Position numbers and translations under genes: made by a program
Source: an uncultured Rhizobiaceae group bacterium
GTDB lineage: Bacteria; Pseudomonadota; Alphaproteobacteria; Rhizobiales; Rhizobiaceae
Direction of reading: 5' to 3'
DNA: 37,111 nucleotides
Assembly: GCA_938009335.1 (NCBI GenBank)
Contig: CALLHT010000194.1
Coordinates: 1-37,111, forward strand
Shown here: in pieces, positions 7,853 to 15,380 of the stretch
Position numbering within the stretch: the stretch's first letter is position 1
Layout of the letters: each line of letters opens with the position of its first letter
The notes under the pieces: model-generated
What the model was told of the DNA's origin: nothing
The model's database searches: none
Seen by the model: only the letters and a program-made list of their open reading frames with translations

Positions 7853-8732
7853 TAATCCCGTGCAATGGAATGTTGAGAAATCGCGTTGGCCCAATTCTAA
7901 TGTAAGCAGATTTATAGAAACTGATGCTGCCAGATGGCATGTGCAGCGATTGGGTGTGGGGCCAAAGCTGCTGCTGCTCCACGGTAGCGGGGCAACCACG
8001 CATTCGTTTGATGGATTGATCGCAAACTTGAAAAATGAGTTTGAGATCATAGCTCTGGATTTGCCGGGCCATGGCTTCAGCTCTGGACTGAAACGTCTTG
8101 AACCGACTTTGCCAAACGTTGCAAGAGCGATCAGTGAAGTTCTTGAACACGAAGACTTCGAACCAGACTTGGTTATCGGCCATTCAGCGGGGGCTGCAAT
8201 CGGAGTGGAGTTAATCCATCGTGATCTCATAGCGCCAAAAGCATTGGTTGCAATCAATGGCGCCTTTTATCCGTTCCCCGGGTTTGCCGGCAGTTTTTTT
8301 CCGGCAATGGCAAAGCTGTTATTCCTGAACCCGTTCGTGCCTTCGCTATTCTCGGTCGCGGCCAGCAAAAGCAGGGTTGCTCGATTGATGGAGTCAACCG
8401 GTTCTACTTTGACCCATGAGCAAATTGGATATTATGAGCGTGCGCTTGCAAGCAGTGCGCATATCCGCGGGACACTGGCGATGATGGCGAACTGGCAACT
8501 TGAAACCATGCGAGAGAAACTAAGAAGGCTTCATGTTCCTACACAGTTGATTATTGGCGGGAATGATGGAACCATTGCGCCGGAAGCGAGCCTCGACACA
8601 GAAAAGAGCATGCAGAATTGCAGGCGTGTTGTTCTTGCGCAGTATGGCCATCTGGTTCATGAAGAGGCGCCAGAAAAGGTCGTGGATGCAGTTCGGGACT
8701 TTTGGTCGCAAACTCAAGAACAAGCTGCATAA
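7845..8732 (+). CDS. bchO: Alpha/beta hydrolase BchO, Mg-chelatase-associated
   Basis: A 295-residue alpha/beta-hydrolase fold protein, the third gene of the usual bchIDO set. Its precise role is not settled; it is presumed to assist Mg-chelatase. Visible features are the oxyanion-hole LLLHGSGATTHSF, the nucleophile elbow GHSAG (Ser about 114), LIIGGNDGTIAPEA with a probable catalytic acid, and GHLVHEEAPEKV with a probable catalytic His. The annotated ATG at 7845 lies inside the right repeat of the inserted element. The native start was probably the in-frame GTG at 7860, giving VQWNVEKSRWPN, which fits the usual BchO N-terminus and sits six bases after the stop codon in the reconstructed uninserted sequence. 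No Shine-Dalgarno precedes either start now. A frame open from a TTG at 7620 adds 75 residues encoded by the element and is not expected to be protein. Confidence 0.9.
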   Translation: MDPNPVQWNVEKSRWPNSNVSRFIETDAARWHVQRLGVGPKLLLLHGSGATTHSFDGLIANLKNEFEIIALDLPGHGFSSGLKRLEPTLPNVARAISEVLEHEDFEPDLVIGHSAGAAIGVELIHRDLIAPKALVAINGAFYPFPGFAGSFFPAMAKLLFLNPFVPSLFSVAASKSRVARLMESTGSTLTHEQIGYYERALASSAHIRGTLAMMANWQLETMREKLRRLHVPTQLIIGGNDGTIAPEASLDTEKSMQNCRRVVLAQYGHLVHEEAPEKVVDAVRDFWSQTQEQAA

Positions 8733-8743
8733 ACCTTGCGAAA

Positions 8744-8781
8744 AAATAGTTTACACTATTTAATGTCCAATTATGAATACA
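8744..8781 (+). promoter_or_regulatory. crtI operator region: two adjacent 18-bp palindromes
   Basis: TGTCCAATTATGAATACA (8764-8781) is a TGT-N12-ACA PpsR/CrtJ-type site. Two bases upstream is a second 18-bp palindrome, AAATAGTTTACACTATTT (8744-8761), with perfect 7-bp arms. Their centres are 20 bp apart, about two helical turns. TTTACA (8750-8755) with TATGAA (8772-8777) is one possible promoter; TTGCGA (8736-8741) with TTTAAT (8759-8764), spacer 17, is another and would start transcription at about the crtI ATG. The start codon at 8773 is inside the operator. Confidence 0.65.
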
Positions 8782-10317
8782 CATTTTATTCCTGACCAAG
8801 ATGCCGGACTATCCGAAAATCACGGAAAGCCGCATGTTATTGTCATAGGCGCGGGTTTCGGCGGTTTGGCTGCCGCGATCAGACTTCAGGCCCGTGGTTA
8901 CCAAGTCACCATTGCGGAGAAGCTTGAGCAAGCAGGGGGTCGGGCCAGCGTGTTCCAGCAAAATGGCTTTATCTTTGATGCGGGGCCAACGATTGTAACG
9001 GCTCCATTTGTTTTCGAAGAGCTTTGGGAAATGTGCGGAAAGCGCATGGCGGATTATGTGACGCTTGAGCCGCTTGATCCTTTCTATCGGATTCGGTTTG
9101 ATGATGGTGATGTCTTCACCTGCAACGGAGATGCAGACTTCATGCGTTCAGAAGTCGCTCGTTTCAATAAGGACGATGTCGCGGGGTACGACCGTTTTTT
9201 GGAAGAAAGCGAAGAGAACTATAAGATCGGCTTCGAGATGATGGGAACAGAGCCGTTCTCCAAATTTTCAGATATGTTGCGTTTTTTGCCGCAATTGATT
9301 TCTCATCGCGCAGACCGCTCCGTTTATGCGCATGTTGCCAAACACATCACCCATGAGAAGCTTCGCATCGCGCTGAGTTTTCATCCGCTATTTGTCGGAG
9401 GTAATCCTCTCCGCGTTACCAGTATTTACAGTTTGATTGCATACTTGGAGCGCAACTGGGGTGTTCATTATGTGATGGGTGGAACCGGCGCATTGGTTGC
9501 GGGCATGGTCAAACTGTTTAAAGAGCAGGGTGGTTCGCTATTGCTGAATTCACCCGTCGATCGCGTGTTGATTGAACATGGGACAGCAAAAGGTGTCGTA
9601 CTCGATGGGGGGCGGGAAATCGATTCCGATTTGGTGGTTAGTAACGCCGATGCCGCGTGGGGCTATGAGAACCTTTTGGGTGGTACAGCGCCGAAACGCT
9701 GGAAGCAGCAGAAGCTCAATCGGATCAATTTTTCGATGAGCTTGTTTGTCTGGTACTTTGGTACAGATAAACAATACGAGAATGTTGACCATCATACAAT
9801 TCTGATGGGGCCAAGGTATCAGGGTCTCTTAAAGGACATTTTTGACAACAAGGTATTGGCTGACGATTTCAGTCTATATCTGCATCGGCCAACCGCGACA
9901 GATCCGTCAGTGGCCCCGGAAGGGTGTGATTCCTATTATGTATTGGCGCCTGTTCCGCATTTGGAGGCGGATACAAATTGGCATCAGGAAGCGGAGAATT
10001 ATCGTCAACGCATACAGGATCGGCTTGAAGAGACCATTATGCCGGGTTTGGGAGACCATATCGCCGCGTCAATGATCATGACACCGAATGATTTCAAGCG
10101 TCGCCTCAACGCTCCCTTTGGTGCTGCATTTGGGCCAGAACCCATCTTCACGCAAAGCGCGTGGTTCCGGCCGCACAATGCCAGTGAAGAGGTGGACGGG
10201 CTTTATCTGGTGGGAGCGGGAACGCATCCAGGTGCGGGTCTCCCCGGCGTTGTCACATCGGCAAAGGTTCTTGATCGCCTGATCCCGCATGCCAGCGAAT
10301 TTGTTCGGGCAAAGTGA
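8773..10317 (+). CDS. crtI: Phytoene desaturase
   Basis: FAD-dependent membrane-associated desaturase that converts phytoene to neurosporene or lycopene. The 514-residue length is normal. The dinucleotide-binding motif VIGAGFGGLAAAIRL begins at about residue 24, and the C-terminal CrtI signature GLYLVGAGTHPGAGLPGVVTSAK is complete. Start: ATG at 8773 is the only ATG, GTG or TTG in frame between the upstream stop (8761) and the FAD motif. No Shine-Dalgarno precedes it, and it lies inside the PpsR-type palindrome and within a possible -10. Either the mRNA is nearly leaderless or translation relies on transcripts entering from bchO, 40 bp upstream. crtB follows after 9 bp. Confidence 0.97.
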   Translation: MNTHFIPDQDAGLSENHGKPHVIVIGAGFGGLAAAIRLQARGYQVTIAEKLEQAGGRASVFQQNGFIFDAGPTIVTAPFVFEELWEMCGKRMADYVTLEPLDPFYRIRFDDGDVFTCNGDADFMRSEVARFNKDDVAGYDRFLEESEENYKIGFEMMGTEPFSKFSDMLRFLPQLISHRADRSVYAHVAKHITHEKLRIALSFHPLFVGGNPLRVTSIYSLIAYLERNWGVHYVMGGTGALVAGMVKLFKEQGGSLLLNSPVDRVLIEHGTAKGVVLDGGREIDSDLVVSNADAAWGYENLLGGTAPKRWKQQKLNRINFSMSLFVWYFGTDKQYENVDHHTILMGPRYQGLLKDIFDNKVLADDFSLYLHRPTATDPSVAPEGCDSYYVLAPVPHLEADTNWHQEAENYRQRIQDRLEETIMPGLGDHIAASMIMTPNDFKRRLNAPFGAAFGPEPIFTQSAWFRPHNASEEVDGLYLVGAGTHPGAGLPGVVTSAKVLDRLIPHASEFVRAK

Positions 10318-10326
10318 TGGGCTATC

Positions 10327-11349
10327 ATGGCTAGGAAGTTCACCTCAGACCATATCGCGGAATGTCGGCAGATCATAAAGGAAGGGTCTAAGAGTTTCTA
10401 TTTCGCATCCCTTATGCTGCCTGCCCAAGTGCGCATGGCCGCGACCGCACTGTATGCCTTTTGCCGGGTGACGGATGATATCGCAGATGAGGGTGGTGCC
10501 ACTCTCAAATCCATAGAAGAATTGTCTCAACGTCTTGATCTTGCCTATGCAGGAACCCCTTTTGATCATGCTGCTGATCGTGCTTTTTCTGAGGTTGTGC
10601 ACCACTTCGATATTCCAAAGGAAGTCCCAGCCGCCCTGATTGAAGGGTATGAATGGGACATTCAGGGAAAATCTTGCGAGACGCTGAGCGATGTTATCGA
10701 TTATTCGGCACGCGTGGCTGGAACTGTTGGCATAATGATGAGTATTGTCATGGGACGGCGGATTGATACAACGCTCGCACGTGCCTGCGATTTAGGTGTC
10801 TCCATGCAGTTGATCAATATTGCGCGCGACGTGGGCGAGGATGCTCGTAACGGGCGAATTTACTTGCCCCGCGAATGGATGAGGCAAGAGGGAATTGATC
10901 CAGAAGAGTTTCTGGCCAATCCCGTTTTTTCAAGGCCATTGGGCAATGTTGTGGAGCGGTTACTGGATGTGGCTGATACAATTTACGAACGCGGAATGAG
11001 TGGTGTCTTAAACCTGCCGTCTTCCTGCCATTTGGGTATCCGTTCAGCGGGCATGGTATATGCGGAGATTGGTGCGAAGGTTCGCGAAAACGGCTGTAAC
11101 TCAGTCGACACCAGAGCGTACACGACCAGGGGGCGAAAACTTGGATTGATGCTCAAGTCAGCAAGCGCTCCGTTTTCTGCGCTAGAGTGCGATCCATCTC
11201 CGTCGTTAGAAGAAGTACAGTTTCTGATTGATGTCGCGGCACGTGACCGTGATACAGCCTTCGGCGATGGCGAATGGATATTGGAATTGTTTGCAGAAAT
11301 GGAACGGCGGGATCAGGCATATTTGCAGGCCGCGCGGTCTGGAATCTAA
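10327..11349 (+). CDS. crtB: Phytoene synthase
   Basis: Head-to-head condensation of two geranylgeranyl diphosphates to phytoene, the first committed carotenoid step. It is a 340-residue all-helical squalene/phytoene synthase with both Mg-diphosphate-binding aspartate motifs, DDIAD at residues 50-54 and DVGED at about 168-172. SKSFYFASLMLP near the N-terminus and QLINIARDVGEDARNGRIYLP are family hallmarks. It starts 9 bp after crtI, with which it forms the usual crtIB pair, and is followed by tspO after 16 bp. The Shine-Dalgarno is weak (GATGGG overlapping the crtI stop), which suggests coupling to crtI translation. Confidence 0.97.
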   Translation: MARKFTSDHIAECRQIIKEGSKSFYFASLMLPAQVRMAATALYAFCRVTDDIADEGGATLKSIEELSQRLDLAYAGTPFDHAADRAFSEVVHHFDIPKEVPAALIEGYEWDIQGKSCETLSDVIDYSARVAGTVGIMMSIVMGRRIDTTLARACDLGVSMQLINIARDVGEDARNGRIYLPREWMRQEGIDPEEFLANPVFSRPLGNVVERLLDVADTIYERGMSGVLNLPSSCHLGIRSAGMVYAEIGAKVRENGCNSVDTRAYTTRGRKLGLMLKSASAPFSALECDPSPSLEEVQFLIDVAARDRDTAFGDGEWILELFAEMERRDQAYLQAARSGI

Positions 11350-11365
11350 AAGTTGGATTGAATAG

Positions 11366-11833
11366 ATGGATTGGGCGCTTCTTTTCTTTGTATTTCTGAA
11401 TGTCGTTGCCGCAATGAGTGGCGGCTATTTTACGCCGGGCGAGTGGTATGAAGCGTTAGAGAAACCATCCTGGCAGCCGCCAAAATGGGCGTTTCCGGTT
11501 GTCTGGTCAGTTTTATATTTATTGAACGCGATTGCCGGCTGGATGATCTGGATGAAAACGGGTTTCGCGGGTGGCGGGTTCCTTGCTTTGTTGGTCTATG
11601 TCAGCTCGCTTGTACTCAATGCCGCATGGTCCGGTATCTTCTTTGGCATGAGGCGGATGCAGCTGGCCCTGTGGGAGGCGGGAGCACTCTGGCTTTCCGT
11701 CGCACTTCAAGTATTCCTGTTCTGGCAGATAGAAAGTTTCGCCGGACTGATCCTTTTGCCTTATCTGGTTTGGGTAACAATCGCGTTCTGGCTAAACCGC
11801 ACAATGCTGAAACTAAACCCGTCATTTGCGTGA
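11366..11833 (+). CDS. tspO: TspO/MBR family outer-membrane tryptophan-rich sensory protein
   Basis: A 155-residue, five-helix membrane protein of the TspO (mitochondrial benzodiazepine receptor) family. It binds porphyrins and, in Rhodobacter, modulates photosynthesis gene expression in response to oxygen. Visible features are GYFTPGEWYEALEKPSWQPP with the family PxWQPPxxxFPxVW pattern, then tryptophan-rich helices and a final YLVWVTIAFWLNRTM. It lies in the conserved position between crtB and crtC. A microprotein gene starts 9 bp downstream. The start ATG follows a short AT-rich gap after crtB; AAAGTTGG is a weak ribosome site. Confidence 0.95.
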   Translation: MDWALLFFVFLNVVAAMSGGYFTPGEWYEALEKPSWQPPKWAFPVVWSVLYLLNAIAGWMIWMKTGFAGGGFLALLVYVSSLVLNAAWSGIFFGMRRMQLALWEAGALWLSVALQVFLFWQIESFAGLILLPYLVWVTIAFWLNRTMLKLNPSFA

Positions 11834-11842
11834 GGATATCCA

Positions 11843-11983
11843 ATGGGAAGTTTGATCGGTATCATCGAATTGGCAGCCGTCTTTGGTCTCGTGATTGCCT
11901 TTGGAATATGGCAATTGCGTAGCTTGGACAAACTGGACCGCGAAGATGCAGAGCGCGAAGCGAAAGAACAAAATGAGCGATAA
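11843..11983 (+). CDS. Single-pass membrane microprotein, 46 residues
   Basis: An open frame of 46 codons from ATG 11843 to TAA 11983, preceded by GAGGAT at a suitable distance and starting 9 bp after the tspO stop. The sequence opens with a hydrophobic helix (MGSLIGIIELAAVFGLVIAF, continuing GIWQL) followed by a highly charged soluble tail (KLDREDAEREAKEQNE). This layout, N-terminal helix and charged cytoplasmic tail, resembles small accessory subunits of membrane complexes, but I recognise no family. It ends two bases before the convergent crtC stop, so it closes the crtI-crtB-tspO unit. The good ribosome site, operon position and clean helix-tail design argue that it is real. Confidence 0.7.
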   Translation: MGSLIGIIELAAVFGLVIAFGIWQLRSLDKLDREDAEREAKEQNER

Positions 11984-11985
11984 TT

Positions 11986-13044
11986 CTATCTTCTACGCGG
12001 CATTCTAAACGGAAGCAGGCATCGCACCCAGTTGCGGGAAAAACGATCCAGATCTAAGCTCTCGTGAACAGAAACGAGACGTTCTCCAGAAATTTCAGAC
12101 TGAATTTGGCTGCGGGTATAAAAGGGTGTGTCTTCCAGCATCGAAAGCGTTTTGACACTCGTGGTTGCGTCCGCAAGCGTATGCCTACGAACCTGCCAAA
12201 TGGGCCCATTGGATAATCGGGTCCGTGGAGGAATAGCTTCTTCTTCAATGCTTCCATCTTTATTGATCGATAAAGAGAGCTGCTTGTTCGTTCCATTGCG
12301 CGTGAACGCATCATAGAGAATGCGTGCGCCGTTCTTGGTGTGAGCGCGTGACCAATCCCAATAGGAAAATCCTTCTTCCAGTGGTTCGTTTCCCCAGTTG
12401 CAATCCATATACCCATTGCCTGACCAGGACATAGACGGGTTGGAGAAATCCACTTCCACACGGCTCACGGCCCCAAACGGTTGCCAGTAATGCTTCCCAT
12501 TTTCATCAAGTTGAAACGGTTGATCAATCAGTGCAGATGGCCAGATTTTGATTGTGCCTGTCACTTTGCGTGGGATGGGATTAGCCCATTCATCCACATG
12601 AATGGTGAGGCATTGACCGTCCCATTCCAAGTTTGAGGGGCCCATTTGTAACGAATGCCGCTCTTGCTTAAGGGACGTTTTCCCGCGTTCAGTCAACGTC
12701 CAGCGTTTTCCAGCTTTGCCGTAAAGACCAACGTTGAATCCAATGTGGTTCTGGGGATCATCCCGCCCGGACCATGCATAGTAAGGCGAGAATACAGATC
12801 CAATCATCGCGATGATAGAGAACCCATTGTCGCCATCGTCACTGATTGCATCGGCATACCACCAGCCATACCCTTGAGGGGGAATCTCTAGGTCAAAGCG
12901 TGGTCCTTCATGATCTGCTCCGCGGCGATCATTCCCGAAAGCGTCGCCATTGGTACGCCCGCTCCCGGATGCACGCTCCCGCCCGCCAGATATAGGCCCG
13001 GTATCTTGGTTTTTGCTCCCTCGCGTTTGAACGAAGCCATCCAT
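11986..13044 (-). CDS. crtC: Hydroxyneurosporene synthase / carotenoid 1,2-hydratase (5' end uncertain)
   Basis: Adds water across the terminal 1,2 double bond of acyclic carotenoids (neurosporene or lycopene), leading to spheroidene or spirilloxanthin. The family core is clear: GPRFDLEIPPQGYGWWYADA, then SDDGDNGFSIIAMIGSVFSP, PYYAWSG, a WDWSRAH element and a C-terminal arginine-rich end. The start is the problem. The conserved N-terminus lies partly inside the 3' end of crtD in another frame, and the only ATG, GTG or TTG in frame upstream of it is the ATG at 13044, which forces a 157-bp overlap with crtD and about 48 extra residues. Alternatives are a non-standard start such as ATT at 12885, or ribosomes slipping from crtD. 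The annotated 5' end is therefore tentative; the stop at 11986 is firm. Confidence 0.85.
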   Translation of the reverse strand: MDGFVQTRGSKNQDTGPISGGRERASGSGRTNGDAFGNDRRGADHEGPRFDLEIPPQGYGWWYADAISDDGDNGFSIIAMIGSVFSPYYAWSGRDDPQNHIGFNVGLYGKAGKRWTLTERGKTSLKQERHSLQMGPSNLEWDGQCLTIHVDEWANPIPRKVTGTIKIWPSALIDQPFQLDENGKHYWQPFGAVSRVEVDFSNPSMSWSGNGYMDCNWGNEPLEEGFSYWDWSRAHTKNGARILYDAFTRNGTNKQLSLSINKDGSIEEEAIPPRTRLSNGPIWQVRRHTLADATTSVKTLSMLEDTPFYTRSQIQSEISGERLVSVHESLDLDRFSRNWVRCLLPFRMPRRR

Positions 13045-14393
13045 CCGTGTGAGGCCCTCCCGTAGAGCGCGCCGCCCGACCCCGGAAACAGGTTCTCGAA
13101 GTCCGATGGCTGTGTGATTGCCGACTGGTGGGGCGTTATGTTCAGTCCGCAATTCGAGAGGCTTCTTGTCATGTTGCGTTGGCATTGCTCCAACTCTCTT
13201 TCGTTAAGGCGGTTTACATCGCCATTTGCAGGTGAGTTGATAAGGCACATCAACCGTTCCGTTGGGTCTGAAAGCGTTCCATCATCGCCGCGATCCTGTG
13301 CGCACATATAAACTGTAGGCTGTGTAGGGGCGTAACCCCGCTCGAAGATGGAGTCGAATTCTTCGCGATAATCTTGCGAGAAAAAGACATTGTGCTGATG
13401 CAGTGGGAAGCCTTCCGCTTTGGCTTCCATTGACCAGGTTATTGCAGACAGAGATCTTTCCGCAGGCGCAACAGGTTTTGGTGTGCCATTGGAGGTTCCG
13501 ACGAATTCTTCGCTGAGTGCAGAAATATCTCCACAATAAAGGACACGCTTTGCCGTAAGCATTTCGCCTTTATCGGTAACGACACCACATACTTTGTGAC
13601 GGTCCATGAGAAGTCTAGCGACGGTTTCGCCTTGCCTGATCTCGGCCCCCTGTTCTTCTGCGAGCATTTCCATTGCCTGAGCAAGTTTATGCATTCCGCC
13701 GTTGATGAACCAAACACCTTCCTGTTCCACATGAGCGATTAGCATCAACGTTGCAGGCGCTTTATAGGGGGAAGACCCCACATAGGTCGCATACCTTCCA
13801 AATAACTGGCGAAGTCTGGGGTCTGGAAAATACGCGTGTAATTTTCCCATCAAAGACGTAAAGGGTTGTAACTGCCAAAGTTTCCGAACGTTCAACAGGC
13901 CTACGCGGCTGCCAAGTTGCAGCGGAGAAGGGCGTGAGGCACCAATGAATGTGTCTTTCAGCGAATTGAAGATGTTCTCAGAATCACGGCAAAATGTCTG
14001 AAAGCCTTCTGCACATTCCCGCCCGAAAAACGTTCCGATCTCATCGACAGTCTCTGCTTTTGAGGCGTGTAGATCGAAACTTCCTGAATCATCCCATGCG
14101 TGCCGCGCTAAAGTTTTTGCCTTTTTCAAATCGAGACATTGCTCGAAAGACTTTCCCGTTTTCCTGAACAGTTCATCGAAAACGTATTTCATTGTGAAAA
14201 CGGTTGGTCCGGAATCAATGCCACCAAGCGCGCTTGGCAGCTCGCGCATTTTCCCGCCGGGGTAAGGCTGACGCTCAATCAAGAGCGCATTCTCACCGCT
14301 GGAGGCCAAGGAAATTGCAGCGGCAAGACCGGCCATGCCGGCACCAATTATGATGGTTCGATTTTGTATCCTGACCTGTGGATCAAGTTTCAT
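12888..14393 (-). CDS. crtD: Methoxyneurosporene dehydrogenase (carotenoid 3,4-desaturase)
   Basis: A 501-residue FAD-dependent member of the CrtI family that introduces the C3-C4 double bond after CrtC hydration. The N-terminal motif TIIIGAGMAGLAAAISL starts at about residue 13, and the C-terminus carries the CrtI-type LYLAGGSVHPGAGVPMATLS. Its position next to crtC and divergent from crtE is the conserved PGC arrangement and separates it from the true phytoene desaturase at 8773. The start at 14393 has no strong Shine-Dalgarno. The divergent region to crtE holds a PpsR-type palindrome about 70 bp upstream. Its 3' end overlaps the crtC N-terminal coding region. Confidence 0.95.
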   Translation of the reverse strand: MKLDPQVRIQNRTIIIGAGMAGLAAAISLASSGENALLIERQPYPGGKMRELPSALGGIDSGPTVFTMKYVFDELFRKTGKSFEQCLDLKKAKTLARHAWDDSGSFDLHASKAETVDEIGTFFGRECAEGFQTFCRDSENIFNSLKDTFIGASRPSPLQLGSRVGLLNVRKLWQLQPFTSLMGKLHAYFPDPRLRQLFGRYATYVGSSPYKAPATLMLIAHVEQEGVWFINGGMHKLAQAMEMLAEEQGAEIRQGETVARLLMDRHKVCGVVTDKGEMLTAKRVLYCGDISALSEEFVGTSNGTPKPVAPAERSLSAITWSMEAKAEGFPLHQHNVFFSQDYREEFDSIFERGYAPTQPTVYMCAQDRGDDGTLSDPTERLMCLINSPANGDVNRLNERELEQCQRNMTRSLSNCGLNITPHQSAITQPSDFENLFPGSGGALYGRASHGWMASFKREGAKTKIPGLYLAGGSVHPGAGVPMATLSGMIAAEQIMKDHALT

Positions 14394-14462
14394 TGTCTAA
14401 AACTTTCAGACTTTCTCTTGCAATGCATTGAAGTTTCGTAAATAATTTCATACAAATCAAGG

Positions 14463-14480
14463 TGTCTAAAAAAATAGACA
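14463..14480. promoter_or_regulatory. PpsR/CrtJ palindrome between crtD and crtE
   Basis: TGTCTAAAAAAATAGACA is a perfect TGT-N12-ACA with extended TGTCTA/TAGACA arms. It lies in the 101-bp divergent gap (14394-14494), 14 bp before the crtE start. It overlaps the first codons of the longer crtE frame that begins with GTG at 14462, which is one reason to prefer the ATG at 14495. Regulation of both crtD and crtE is inferred. Confidence 0.75.
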
Positions 14481-14494
14481 TATTGGAGGAATGG

Positions 14495-15364
14495 ATGGAA
14501 GCCGGTGCTAGAATAGAGATTTGCTTGGAAGAAGCCGTGGCAAGTGCTTCAAGCAAACCGTGTCCACCGCTTTTGGCGAAAGCAGTTCATTACGCAATAT
14601 TCCCCGGTGGCGCGCGCGTACGTCCGCAGCTAACGGTTTCAGTAGCGTCCGCATGCGGCGACGCAGATAGCTCTATCGCAGATCATGCAGGCGCAGCCAT
14701 TGAACTGTTGCATTGCGCTTCATTGGTTCATGATGACCTTCCTTGCTTTGATGATGCGGCCATTCGCCGGGGACGTGAAAGTGTTCACGCGCTTTATGGC
14801 GAACCCCTTGCCGTGCTTGTTGGCGATGCCCTGATAGTGGAAGCCTTCAATACACTGCAGCGAGGCTGCCAAAGAGATTTAAACAAATTAGGTCCGCTGG
14901 TTTCTTGCATTGCGGGAGCCGTTGGAATGCCGGGTGGTATTGTTGCGGGCCAGGCTTGGGAAAGCGAACCAAAAATCAATGTGCATCAGTATCACCGCGC
15001 AAAGACGGGCTCCCTGTTTGTCGGCGCGGTGGCCGCGGGTGCCATAGCCGTGGGTGAAGATCCGCAGCCATGGTGCCCGCTCGGTCAATTTATCGGAGAG
15101 GCCTATCAATTGGCCGATGACCTTTTCGACGCAGCGGGAAGTGCGGAAGAATCCGGAAAACCTGTTTTACAGGATGTAAACAACGGTCGTCCCAACGCGG
15201 TCGCTAAATATGGTATCGATGGTGCAATGAAGCGATTGAAGGAGACAGTCGGAAACGCAGTGGATGCGATTCCTGATTGTGAAGGAGGCGAAGAGCTCCG
15301 GTCTTTGATCCTTGCTCAAGCGACGCGTCTAGTGCCTTCCAAGCTGGCTAAGTCAGCTGCATAA
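14495..15364 (+). CDS. crtE: Geranylgeranyl diphosphate synthase
   Basis: Chain-elongating prenyltransferase supplying GGPP for phytoene and for the phytyl tail of bacteriochlorophyll. The 289-residue protein has the first aspartate-rich motif DDLPCFDD at residues 80-87, the second DDLFD at 208-212, and FPGGARVRPQL near residue 35. Start: ATG at 14495 is five bases after GGAGG (14485-14489). The frame also opens from a GTG at 14462, but that codon abuts the PpsR-type palindrome and has no ribosome site. It is the first gene of a rightward run through crtF, bchC and bchXYZ. Confidence 0.95.
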   Translation: MEAGARIEICLEEAVASASSKPCPPLLAKAVHYAIFPGGARVRPQLTVSVASACGDADSSIADHAGAAIELLHCASLVHDDLPCFDDAAIRRGRESVHALYGEPLAVLVGDALIVEAFNTLQRGCQRDLNKLGPLVSCIAGAVGMPGGIVAGQAWESEPKINVHQYHRAKTGSLFVGAVAAGAIAVGEDPQPWCPLGQFIGEAYQLADDLFDAAGSAEESGKPVLQDVNNGRPNAVAKYGIDGAMKRLKETVGNAVDAIPDCEGGEELRSLILAQATRLVPSKLAKSAA

Positions 15365-15380
15365 CGAGTAGGGCTTAGCA

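Noticed and set aside
7616..7855. A 79-codon cysteine-containing frame starting with TTG five bases after AGGAGG
   Set aside because: It lies wholly within the terminal-repeat element apart from its stop; the AGGAGG is part of the repeat, and the sequence resembles no protein.
14394..14412. TGTCTAAAACTTTCAGACT just upstream of crtD as a second PpsR site
   Set aside because: The right half is GAC rather than ACA at N12, so only one half-site matches.
14462..14494. GTG start for crtE at 14462
   Set aside because: It overlaps the PpsR palindrome and lacks a ribosome site; ATG 14495 follows GGAGG.
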